DNA of 61,504 nucleotides from Desulfobacteraceae bacterium (lineage in GTDB: Bacteria > Desulfobacterota > Desulfobacteria > Desulfobacterales > Desulfosarcinaceae), in the NCBI GenBank assembly GCA_024230435.1, contig JAAERL010001053.1, forward strand, positions 1 through 61,504, read 5' to 3'. Within the stretch, counting starts at the first letter, position 1, and every line of letters begins with the position of its first letter. Positions 15,778 to 23,022 of the stretch are shown here, piece after piece. The position numbers and the translations under genes are program-made. The notes under the pieces were generated by a model. That model did not search any database. It was given only the letters and a program-made list of their open reading frames with translations, and had not been told where the DNA came from.

Positions 15778-16941
15778 AAAAGAGCCAGTGCCTTGAATGG
15801 CGGCTTCCAATCGTTTTGGAAATAAACGTAAAAAAAACCTCAACCCTTTGTAGCGGCGATAACGGCCGTCAAAAAATAACAGGTCGCGGTAGAGCCGAAT
15901 CCGTTTGAATTCACGCAGGATTTTCTTTCGTATCATTTTGTTGTAGAAAACTTCGGCCCTGCCGTAATCAGGCCGGGCTTGCCCAATTGCATGGGCTGCA
16001 AGTTGTGCACTCAGATGGGCGTAATAAATTCCTTCTCCTAAAAGCGGATCGGCAAGACCGCATGCATCTCCTACGAGAAAAATCCCGTTTTGTGAAGGGG
16101 TGCTGATAAAGTTGCCATAGGGCAAGGGATGGCCTTTTCTTGGTGTATCGGCATAATCATAATAACCGGATGCTTTGAGAAATTTTTCGAATCCTGCTTT
16201 GAAAGGCTCCTTATTTTTATGGGGGATTGAACATATGCCCAAAATATGAGTGCTTTTCCCCGGAAAGGACCAGGCATATCCCCAGGGTACGAATCCAAAA
16301 TGCAGTGATGAAAATTGTGGACAGAGGGTGTTTTCTGTGCATTGTTGCCGGATTTCTATGGTCATGGCCAACTGTTTGCGCCATTTTTGCTTTTCGATGC
16401 CCGTTTTTTGCATAACTTTGCGAACCGTGCTCAAGGCGCCATCGGCGCCTATTATTATTTTTGCTTTGATATGCCGGCCGGTATCCGTGACCACAGTTTT
16501 TTTTTCCGGCTCGATTGCTTTGATCCCCATCCCTGTATGGATCTGCGCTCCTGCCGACAGGGCATGTTGCATCCACAGACTGTCGTAGCTTGGCCTGTCA
16601 ACGAAGTGAAATGGAAAATCAAGGATTCCGCGTCCAATTTCTTTCTTCAAATAGAACACCCGGTAATCGCGGCAACTGTTCTTAATGATTTGGCGCTTGC
16701 AAAGCTCTTCGAATGAAATATTGAAAATGCGTTTGATCAAATCGGCTGTTTTCCAAGTAATTAAGCCGGCGCAAACCTTTTGCCGCGGGAAAACCTTTTT
16801 GTCGAACACCGTAACGTTGAAACCCTTTTTCGCTAAAAGGCAGGCACATGTCGAACCCGCGGGCCCAGCGCCAATTATTGCTACGTCGCATTTGGAGTCA
16901 ATTTTTGAATGTACTCTATTTGATGATGTCCTCATTGTCAT
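15751..16941 (-). CDS. Geranylgeranyl-reductase-family FAD-dependent oxidoreductase
   Basis: A flavoprotein of about 396 residues. It has the FAD dinucleotide site VAIIGAGPAGSTCACLLAKK near the N-terminus, PRQKVCAGLI with the Cys-Ala-Gly motif of this family, IIGADGALS in the middle and GDACGLADPLLGEGIYYA for the second FAD contact. The family reduces prenyl double bonds or aromatic/quinone-like substrates; the substrate here is unknown. The frame opens at a TTG (16962), but ATG 16941 or 16935 is more likely. This start lies inside the 3' end of the original GntR gene, so the two were a translationally coupled operon before the repeat insertion. Confidence 0.85.
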   Translation of the reverse strand: MTMRTSSNRVHSKIDSKCDVAIIGAGPAGSTCACLLAKKGFNVTVFDKKVFPRQKVCAGLITWKTADLIKRIFNISFEELCKRQIIKNSCRDYRVFYLKKEIGRGILDFPFHFVDRPSYDSLWMQHALSAGAQIHTGMGIKAIEPEKKTVVTDTGRHIKAKIIIGADGALSTVRKVMQKTGIEKQKWRKQLAMTIEIRQQCTENTLCPQFSSLHFGFVPWGYAWSFPGKSTHILGICSIPHKNKEPFKAGFEKFLKASGYYDYADTPRKGHPLPYGNFISTPSQNGIFLVGDACGLADPLLGEGIYYAHLSAQLAAHAIGQARPDYGRAEVFYNKMIRKKILREFKRIRLYRDLLFFDGRYRRYKGLRFFLRLFPKRLEAAIQGTGSFSNLLFPIH

Positions 16942-17761
16942 TTTTGTGAAACATAATCGCAAAAAGGTTTTTTATGGCATTTGCATTGTGAATTTTAATC
17001 AGCTCTTTAGCCCATTGAACATCTTTGATTTTTATGGCATCAAACAAGTTCTCATGCTCTTTTATAATTTCGATTTGCCTGCTAAGGCGATTGGCGGAAA
17101 AGAATATACCAGATTGAGCTTCGATTTTTTTTCGTATTCAAGGCGCGCCAAAGTTTTGCTGATCAGTTTGCATACTTAACGTATTCGTACCTTTGGCATA
17201 ACGCACAAGACGGGAAAAAGACATACAAGATGGTATATTCTTTAACACAAATCGCCTAAGCTTGTGATCCCCTGTATTGAAACGCAGAAAAATCCGCTGG
17301 CAAATGTCTTTGTATCGATTGACCAGATAATGGTTTTCAATCATTTCAATGGTACAAGCATGGTAGTCCGCATCTAAAATGAAAAGTTTGCGCAAAACGC
17401 ACCCGGAGATAGATTTTTCATATTCTATCTTTTTGGATTCCAAAAGAGCGAGCTTTTCCGGCGATATTTTTCTGATTGCCTTGCCGATGGCGCCGGCTTC
17501 AAGAATTTCTTTTATCTCATAAAGTGATACAGCTTCTTCAATGGTCAGTTTGTGAACAGTGTAGCCCTGGTTGGGAACAAAATCCAGATAACCCTCTTTG
17601 GCCAGAATGCTTAAAGCATTATTGACTGGGGTTCGGCTAACGCCTAATTGCTTGGCCAAGTCAACAAAGATTAATCGTTGCCCGGGTACAATATCATAAT
17701 GCAGCATCATTTGTTTTATACTATCGTATGCCGCCATGGTAAGGTTTTTTTGCCCGGCCAT
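16916..17761 (-). pseudogene. GntR/FCD transcriptional regulator interrupted by a family A element
   Basis: The N-terminal winged helix is intact (IVPGQRLIFVDLAKQLGVSR then TPVNNALSILAKEGYL), followed by the first half of an FCD ligand-binding domain. After GDHKL the frame enters the repeat (17086-17256) and stops at 17138. The missing C-terminus (SRQIEIIKEHENLFDAIKIK to NDNEDIIK, stop at 16916) lies on the other side. Deleting the 171-bp element with one TAA restores a continuous 223-residue GntR protein of normal length, reading HKLSRQIEI across the join. The truncated product would keep DNA binding but have a false C-terminus, so it is probably nonfunctional or constitutive. The presumed target is the downstream flavoprotein. 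Confidence 0.92.
17086..17256 (+). mobile_element. Intact family A MITE-like element inserted in the GntR gene
   Basis: A 171-bp non-coding element. The ends are inverted repeats (GGCGATTGGCGGAAAAGAAT and, on the other strand, GGCGATTTGTGTTAAAGAAT), and both sides carry TAA (17083-17085 and 17257-17259). Long internal arms make it nearly palindromic around ATACTTAACGTAT. The interrupted host gene proves it is an inserted unit. TAA/TTA duplications and short GG ends are compatible with mobilisation by an IS5-group (TNA-target) transposase, but no such transposase is in the window. Confidence 0.93.
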
Positions 17762-17886
17762 TGTAGAAACTCCTTATCACATGATATCTATTTTTCTTTT
17801 TTAAGATTATCCAGCGAGAATTCCCGGTAATTTATTGCCGGGAGCAGTCACCATGCAAATTTATAAATACTATAATAAGTAGAAAG

Positions 17887-17914
17887 TTGACACAAAATAT
17901 ATTGCATGTAATAA
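17887..17914 (+). promoter_or_regulatory. Candidate promoter upstream of the FmdE/Moco genes
   Basis: TTGACA at 17887 is followed, after 16 bases, by TAATAA within an AT-rich stretch (TAATAAAATATG). It lies between the divergent GntR gene and the FmdE-like gene. A short hairpin, TCCCGGTAA/TTGCCGGGA (17822-17842), lies just upstream. The assignment rests on the -35 match only. The remainder of the gap up to 17980 is empty. Confidence 0.35.
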
Positions 17915-17979
17915 AATATGTAAATTCAAAATCCCCATAGCGTAGCGATTCTTAGTGCCGGTTATTACTGGAAAAAGAA

Positions 17980-18168
17980 GTGTTGCGTTTATGGCGCAGT
18001 AAAAAATATAGCCTGGGCTATCAGGTCAAGGCTCTGGCTGGAAATAAAAGGCAAGGCGGGGATGCCCACTTGGCACAGACTGCCCATGAATTGGTTAAGC
18101 GGTTTGACAAGATTGCCATGGGGATGCGCCAAGCAATGGATGTCAGATTTGAACAAGAATTTAAATAG
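17980..18168 (+). CDS. Unidentified short ORF or gene remnant
   Basis: From GTG 17980 the frame encodes 62 residues (LRLWRSKKYSLGYQVKALAG, then AHLAQTAHELVKRFDKIAMG and DVRFEQEFK). In-frame coding-like sequence extends only a few codons upstream to a stop. The composition is protein-like (amphipathic helices, Arg/Lys-rich), but I cannot place it in a family. It could be a small helical protein or the tail of a lost gene. It is followed by a small inverted repeat (AATAGTG at 18166, CACTATT about 20 bp on). Confidence 0.3.
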   Translation: MLRLWRSKKYSLGYQVKALAGNKRQGGDAHLAQTAHELVKRFDKIAMGMRQAMDVRFEQEFK

Positions 18169-18257
18169 TGCCCATCCGGTTTCTGAATAGACACTATTTA
18201 ATTTTATTTGCGGTGGGCATAATATGCCACTCGATACGAAACTAATGGTGAAATTGC

Positions 18258-18866
18258 ATGAAATCATTTGATGAGCTTTTAAAAGAATCCGCTGCTTATC
18301 ATGGGCACTTGTGCGCCGGACAAGTGATCGGTGTCCGGATGGCGATACTTGGCTGCCGTCTCGTGGGTATCGATGATCCAAAGGAGCCGGAATTTCGCAA
18401 AAAACTTATGGTATTTGTTGAAATAGACCGTTGTGTAACAGATGCCATCGAATGTGTCACCGGTTGCCGTATGGGTAAGCGAACTCTGAAATTTAAGGAT
18501 TTCGGTATAAATGCAGCAACGTTTCTAAATTTGGATACCAAAAACGCTTATAGAATTCTATCAACTGAAAGCTCAAGGCAGGAAGTCAAAACATATGCCC
18601 CTGAGCAAGCGGATCAAAAAAAATGTCAGATTCAAGGCTATATGCGCATGCCTGATCGTCTTTTGTTCGATGTCCAGCCAGTTACAGTTGAATTGAATCA
18701 ATGGGAAATGCCGGGGCCGCCAAAACGTCATGCTCAGTGCATGCAATGCGGGCAAGTTGTTCGAGATGCAAGAGAAGTTGTTACTAATAGAAAAACGCTA
18801 TGCCGGCATTGCTCCGGGCAAAGTTATTACAAGGCCGCTTCTGGTGGTGTTGATATAGATCGGTGA
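18258..18866 (+). CDS. FmdE family protein (formylmethanofuran dehydrogenase subunit E-like)
   Basis: A 202-residue protein. The N-terminal FmdE domain carries the signature AAYHGHLCAGQVIGVRMAI and, about 45 residues later, RCVTDAIECVTGCRMGKRTL, whose His and Cys residues are the metal ligands of the family. The C-terminus is a treble-clef zinc finger (CMQCGQVV and CRHCSGQSYY). In non-methanogens FmdE proteins occur next to molybdopterin genes and are presumed to act in cofactor insertion or metal handling; this is not proven. It is the first gene of a plus-strand set running to 25422, 24 bp before the MPT-binding gene. Confidence 0.9.
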   Translation: MKSFDELLKESAAYHGHLCAGQVIGVRMAILGCRLVGIDDPKEPEFRKKLMVFVEIDRCVTDAIECVTGCRMGKRTLKFKDFGINAATFLNLDTKNAYRILSTESSRQEVKTYAPEQADQKKCQIQGYMRMPDRLLFDVQPVTVELNQWEMPGPPKRHAQCMQCGQVVRDAREVVTNRKTLCRHCSGQSYYKAASGGVDIDR

Positions 18867-18890
18867 AAAATCCGCAGTGGAGAAAATAGA

Positions 18891-19919
18891 ATGATTGAGG
18901 TAGTTAAAATTGAAGAAGCTGTTGGCTGCGCTTTGGCCCACGATATCACCGAAATTATCCCTGGTAAATTCAAAGGGCCGGCTTTTCTCAAAGGTCATGT
19001 CTTGCAAACCCAGGATCTGGATCATCTTCGAAGGCTTGGGAAAAACCACTTATATGTTTTATCCCCGCGCCCGGATCAAATGCATGAAGACGATGCCGCT
19101 ATAGCGCTTGCTGATGCTTTGAGCGGATCTGGGGTTTACTGGTATGAAGCTCCAAGAGAAGGTAAAATTTCATTAAGGGCAAGTTTCAGCGGTTTGCTTA
19201 AGGTGGATGTAAGGGCCTTAACCCAATTTAATCTGATCGGCGATATTATGTGCGCTACTAGGCATACCAATTCAATTGTATATAAAAGAGACGAAGTTGC
19301 AGCCACCCGGGCCATACCCCTGTTGGTAGAGAAACAAAAAGTTGAGGCTGCGCTGGAGGCAGCAGGCGATTCGGCTCAAGGGGTGATTCGGGTGCTTCCG
19401 ATGAAAAGGGCTTCTGCAGGGGTTTTGATCACGGGCGATGAAGTATATTCGGGGAAAATACAAGACCGGTTCGAGCCCGTCATACGAAAAAAAGTGTGTA
19501 GCTTGGGAGGTGAGGTTAAGCACGTTGCCTTTTTACCGGACAATGATGAATTGATTGCCCGGGCGGCCTTGGATCTTGTGGATAAAGGAGTAAATATTCT
19601 GATTACCACGGGGGGCATGTCTGTTGATCCTGATGACCGAACACGGTACGCCCTGCAAAAGGCCGGTGCAAAAGATATGGTTTACGGTTCTGCTGTATTG
19701 CCCGGAGCCATGTTCATGGTTGCCGAATTAAAAGGCGTTCCATTGCTCGGCATTCCAGCATGTGGTATGTATGCTGCTGCTACGATATTTGATCTGATCT
19801 ATCCGCGCGTGCTGGCGGGTGATAAGATCAATCGGCATGATGTGGCTGTATTGGGGCATGGAGGATTGTGTTTAAAATGTAAAAGTTGCCGTTTTCCTGA
19901 TTGCGCATTTGGAAAATGA
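18891..19919 (+). CDS. Molybdopterin-binding (MoeA/MogA-like) domain protein
   Basis: A 342-residue protein. The C-terminal half carries a MoCF-like molybdopterin-binding fold (AGVLITGDEVYSGKIQDRFE, ILITTGGMSVDPDDRTRYAL, LPGAMFMVAELKGVPLLGIP). The N-terminal half resembles the extra domain found in this anaerobe-typical group rather than canonical MoeA. It ends with a Cys cluster (CLKCKSCRFPDCAFGK). The family is regularly found beside FmdE and is thought to take part in molybdenum or tungsten cofactor maturation. Its sequence is distinct from moeA, which follows after a 203-bp gap that contains a family B element. Confidence 0.85.
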   Translation: MIEVVKIEEAVGCALAHDITEIIPGKFKGPAFLKGHVLQTQDLDHLRRLGKNHLYVLSPRPDQMHEDDAAIALADALSGSGVYWYEAPREGKISLRASFSGLLKVDVRALTQFNLIGDIMCATRHTNSIVYKRDEVAATRAIPLLVEKQKVEAALEAAGDSAQGVIRVLPMKRASAGVLITGDEVYSGKIQDRFEPVIRKKVCSLGGEVKHVAFLPDNDELIARAALDLVDKGVNILITTGGMSVDPDDRTRYALQKAGAKDMVYGSAVLPGAMFMVAELKGVPLLGIPACGMYAAATIFDLIYPRVLAGDKINRHDVAVLGHGGLCLKCKSCRFPDCAFGK

Positions 19920-19934
19920 CATGCAGATGCATAA

Positions 19935-20108
19935 GGGTCGTGGAAGATGCGAATATACCACTTATGCTTGTCCGTAAATTCGTTTTCGTTAGGTTGTGTC
20001 AATGTGCGCAGACAATTAGTATATAATCAGTCTGCACCCATCTTTGTTTCTTGAAAACGAATCCAAATCTAAGCGCAATAAGGTCTATATTGGCATCTTC
20101 CAAGACCC
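19935..20108 (+). repeat. Family B MITE-like element
   Basis: A 174-bp element with terminal inverted repeats GGGTCGTGGAAGATGC (19935-19950) and GCATCTTCCAAGACCC (20093-20108), flanked on both sides by TAA (19932-19934 and 20109-20111). The internal sequence (GAATATACCACTTATGCTTG and TGTGTCAATGTGCGC) is also present in the chimeric element at 468-698. It is inserted between two genes of the molybdopterin set and ends 14 bp before the moeA start codon. Confidence 0.85.
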
Positions 20109-20122
20109 TAAGGATATTTTAA

Positions 20123-21340
20123 GTGGTCAGACATTTACCCGTGGGATTAAATAAAGCGTTGCAGCTTGTGCTGGACAACGTATCCGGCCTGGAGGCCGAG
20201 TCCGGGCAACTCAATGAATGCGCTGACAGGATTTTAGCCGCGGACCTGTATTCAAAAGTGGACTCGCCATCTGTTAATGCATCATTAAAAGACGGCTATG
20301 CAGTGGTATCGAACGATGTTGCGCTGGCAACAAAAGATCAACCGGTACGACTTAAAAATATTGGCATGATAACAGCCGGTTCGGATAAGGTTTTGTCAAT
20401 TGATTCGGGATTTACGGCAAGGGTGCTCACAGGCGCCAAGATCCCTCAGGGCGCCGATGCCATTTTATCCGAAGAATATGTTAAAGTTCAACGGGATGCC
20501 ATTATTGCTCAAAACAGTGCGGAACCGGGACGCAACATTATGAAAAAAGGAAGTGATGTTTGCGCAGGTGATCGAATTGCGGCGAAGGGACAACAGCTTA
20601 CGCCGGGCATCGTCGGATTGCTGGCCGCAGCCGGATTCAACGCTGTCAGCATATTTCGAAATCCAATGGTTACCCTCATTGCTACAGGCGACGAGGTTAT
20701 TGCGCCAGGGATGCCTCTTACCGAGGGCAAACTGTACGCCAGTAATCTTACGGCCTTGAATGCATGGTGCCGCAGATACGGCATCAAGGCGCGTCTTGCC
20801 TTTGCAAAAGATATATCCCATGATATTAAAAACGCTCTGGAACAAGCCGCAGCCGTTTCGGATGCTGTAATCACAAGCGGTGGCGCCTGGACAGGGGACC
20901 GTGATATAGTTGTAAAAGTACTTGATACGATAGGCTGGCAACGGATATTCCATCGCATACGCATTGGCCCTGGAAAAGCCGTGGGTTTTGGGCTGTTGAA
21001 AAGCAAACCGGTTTTTATTTTACCCGGTGGCCCGCCGTCAAATCTTATGGGGTTTTTACAACTGGCATTGCCGGGGCTTTTAAAGCTTGCAGGCCATGTC
21101 AATCCCGGATTGCCGACAATTCCCGTTCGGGTCGCTTCGGAGCTAAACGGGCGTTTTGCGGATTGGACTCAATTCATTTTCGGTACATTGGCACAAGAAG
21201 AAGGTATGGCCGTTTTTCATGCCGATCGCAATAAAAGCCGTCTCAAATCAATGGCCTGCGCTCAGGCTATTGTGTCAATTGCAGAAGGAGTGACAAAAAT
21301 ACCACAAGGACAGATTGTTCCAGCTCAAATGTTGATATAG
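20123..21340 (+). CDS. moeA: Molybdopterin molybdenumtransferase
   Basis: A 405-residue MoeA. It inserts molybdate (or tungstate) into adenylylated molybdopterin. Domains in order: MoeA N-terminal region (KDGYAVVSNDV, AGSDKV), a lid/beta region with RVLTGAKIPQGADAIL and EPGRNIMKKGSD, the MPT-binding domain (TLIATGDEVIAPG, AVITSGGAWTGDRDIV, FHRIRIGPGKAVGFGLL, FILPGGPPSN) and a C-terminal beta domain. The start is GTG 20123. Because a family B element lies immediately upstream, its ribosome-binding site and any promoter must be within or next to that element. It is followed after 11 bp by moaA. Confidence 0.95.
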   Translation: MVRHLPVGLNKALQLVLDNVSGLEAESGQLNECADRILAADLYSKVDSPSVNASLKDGYAVVSNDVALATKDQPVRLKNIGMITAGSDKVLSIDSGFTARVLTGAKIPQGADAILSEEYVKVQRDAIIAQNSAEPGRNIMKKGSDVCAGDRIAAKGQQLTPGIVGLLAAAGFNAVSIFRNPMVTLIATGDEVIAPGMPLTEGKLYASNLTALNAWCRRYGIKARLAFAKDISHDIKNALEQAAAVSDAVITSGGAWTGDRDIVVKVLDTIGWQRIFHRIRIGPGKAVGFGLLKSKPVFILPGGPPSNLMGFLQLALPGLLKLAGHVNPGLPTIPVRVASELNGRFADWTQFIFGTLAQEEGMAVFHADRNKSRLKSMACAQAIVSIAEGVTKIPQGQIVPAQMLI

Positions 21341-21351
21341 GACTGGGAAGT

Positions 21352-22383
21352 TTGAGAATTTTTAAGTTCGGAGTAGCTGTGCAAACAAAAAATGAAAATA
21401 ACCGGCTGGTAGACGCTTTTAACCGCTGTGTTAGTTATTTGCGAATTTCCATAACAGACAGATGTAACCTTAAATGCCGATACTGCGCGCCCTATGATCA
21501 AAAACGCATCGATAAAAAAAAACTGTTAACCCTGGAAGAAATAGAACGTCTTGTAAGTATCGGTACAAGCCTTGGTATAACCAAAGTCCGTTTGACCGGA
21601 GGCGAGCCTTTAGTTCGCCAAGGGGCGATCAGCTTGGTTCAAAGGCTAAATGATGTAGAGGGCTTGAAGGATTTGTCTCTGACAACCAACGGCACGTTGT
21701 TAACGAAATATGCACGCGGGCTTAAACAAGCCGGATTAAAGAGGCTCAACATTAGCCTGGATACCTTCAACAGAGAAAAATTTCGCCAATTAACAGGACA
21801 TGACAGTTTTCCAAAGGTATGGGACGGTATCCAGGAAGCATTGAAAACCGGTTTTGATCCAATTAAAATTAATTCGGTGGTTATGAAAGGATATAATGAT
21901 GATGAAATCGAGCAACTGGCTGCTTTGACCTTGCAATTTCCCTTTCACGTGCGCTTTATAGAATACATGCCCATTGGCGCCCAGCCGCATTTAACTCATC
22001 CTTACTTTATTTCCGTTGTTGAAATTGAAAAGAGGCTATCCAGGATAGCCACCCTTATCCCGATAGCCAGTAAGCCCTTCGATGGCCCGGCGAAAAGGTT
22101 TCGCTTTAAAAATGCCAAAGGCGAAATAGGTCTTATCGGATCTATGAGCACTCACTTTTGTGGCGCTTGCAATCGTCTCCGTCTTACCGCCACTGGGCAT
22201 TTGCGTCCTTGTTTGCTGGCCGATGAACAGATTGATCTGCGCCATAGTCTTCGGCAAGGCGCAACTGATGAACAAATTGAATCCATTTTTTTAGAAGTAG
22301 TATCAAAAAAGAAAAAACAGCATCGAATATCCTTCACCCGCAAAACTGCATTAAACTCGCAAATGGTAAATATTGGCGGATGA
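21352..22383 (+). CDS. moaA: GTP 3',8-cyclase (molybdenum cofactor biosynthesis protein A)
   Basis: A 343-residue radical-SAM enzyme that converts GTP to the cyclic precursor intermediate of molybdopterin. The N-terminal cluster is CNLKCRYC (near residue 39), followed by VRLTGGEPLVR and LTTNGTLL. The C-terminal cluster is in HFCGACNRLRLTATGHLRPC with the third Cys downstream, and the chain ends in the conserved GG (NIGG). The start is TTG 21352; GTG about 27 bases later is an alternative. The stop overlaps the mobA start (ATGA), indicating coupling. No moaC, moaD or moaE gene is in the window. Confidence 0.95.
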   Translation: MRIFKFGVAVQTKNENNRLVDAFNRCVSYLRISITDRCNLKCRYCAPYDQKRIDKKKLLTLEEIERLVSIGTSLGITKVRLTGGEPLVRQGAISLVQRLNDVEGLKDLSLTTNGTLLTKYARGLKQAGLKRLNISLDTFNREKFRQLTGHDSFPKVWDGIQEALKTGFDPIKINSVVMKGYNDDEIEQLAALTLQFPFHVRFIEYMPIGAQPHLTHPYFISVVEIEKRLSRIATLIPIASKPFDGPAKRFRFKNAKGEIGLIGSMSTHFCGACNRLRLTATGHLRPCLLADEQIDLRHSLRQGATDEQIESIFLEVVSKKKKQHRISFTRKTALNSQMVNIGG

Positions 22384-23018
22384 TCCTGCGCAAGGCCCAA
22401 ACAGACAGGTTCACATGTTCGGCCGTGATTTTGTCGGGAGGACTTAATTCCCGTATGGGCGGTAAAAACAAGGCGTTTTTAAAAATCGGCGGGTTAACGA
22501 TCCTTGACCGTCTCATCCATACATTATCGCCTTTTTTTAGTGAGATTTTACTGGTGACCAGAGAACCTGGGCTATACTCGGGTGTGAAAGTAAAGGTGGT
22601 GACCGATATCTTTGAATACAGAGCCTCACTGGCGGGCATTCATGCAGGCCTTTGCAAATGTAAATCGGATTTTGCCTTTATAGTTCCATGCGATGCGCCA
22701 TTTATTGATCCTGAGCTTGTCAGGTATGTTTTAAATCAGGCTAAATCCTGTTTTGATATTATCGCGCCTCAGATCCGCGGCCGGTTTGAACCTTTGTGCG
22801 CCGTATATTCCAAGCGTTGTATCCCATTGATAGAAGAACAATTGGAAAAAAAAGATTTTAAAATTATTCGATTTTTTCATAAGATGAATTTAAAATTACT
22901 TCCCGAAGAGGATATTGAAAAAATCGATCCGCAAATGCATTCCTTTTTTAATGTGAATACTCCGCAGGCTTTTGTGGAATCTCAAAAAATAGCTAAAGAA
23001 TTGAGAATAAAAGGATAG
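22380..23018 (+). CDS. mobA: Molybdenum cofactor guanylyltransferase
   Basis: A 212-residue nucleotidyltransferase. The signature AVILSGGLNSRMGGKNKAFL binds GTP, FIVPCDAPFIDPELVRYVL carries the metal-binding Asp, and RFEPLCAVYSK is the usual central motif. It attaches GMP to Mo-molybdopterin, so the cell makes the bis-MGD cofactor used by DMSO-reductase-family enzymes such as formate dehydrogenases. It overlaps moaA by 4 bp and is followed by the acyl-CoA synthetase after 4 bp. Its partner mobB is on the opposite strand at 26868-27386. Confidence 0.92.
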   Translation: MILRKAQTDRFTCSAVILSGGLNSRMGGKNKAFLKIGGLTILDRLIHTLSPFFSEILLVTREPGLYSGVKVKVVTDIFEYRASLAGIHAGLCKCKSDFAFIVPCDAPFIDPELVRYVLNQAKSCFDIIAPQIRGRFEPLCAVYSKRCIPLIEEQLEKKDFKIIRFFHKMNLKLLPEEDIEKIDPQMHSFFNVNTPQAFVESQKIAKELRIKG

Positions 23019-23022
23019 CTCA

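Noticed and set aside
16227-16716. Several plus-strand ORFs of 60-130 codons inside the flavoprotein gene
   Set aside because: They lie wholly within the coding sequence on the other strand, and their translations show no family motif.
17822-17842. Moco riboswitch upstream of the FmdE/moe genes
   Set aside because: The short hairpin is too small and lacks the multi-stem arrangement expected of the Moco RNA motif.
20465-21102. Minus-strand ORFs of 162 and 197 codons inside moeA
   Set aside because: Antisense shadows of a gene with clear motifs; composition is not protein-like.
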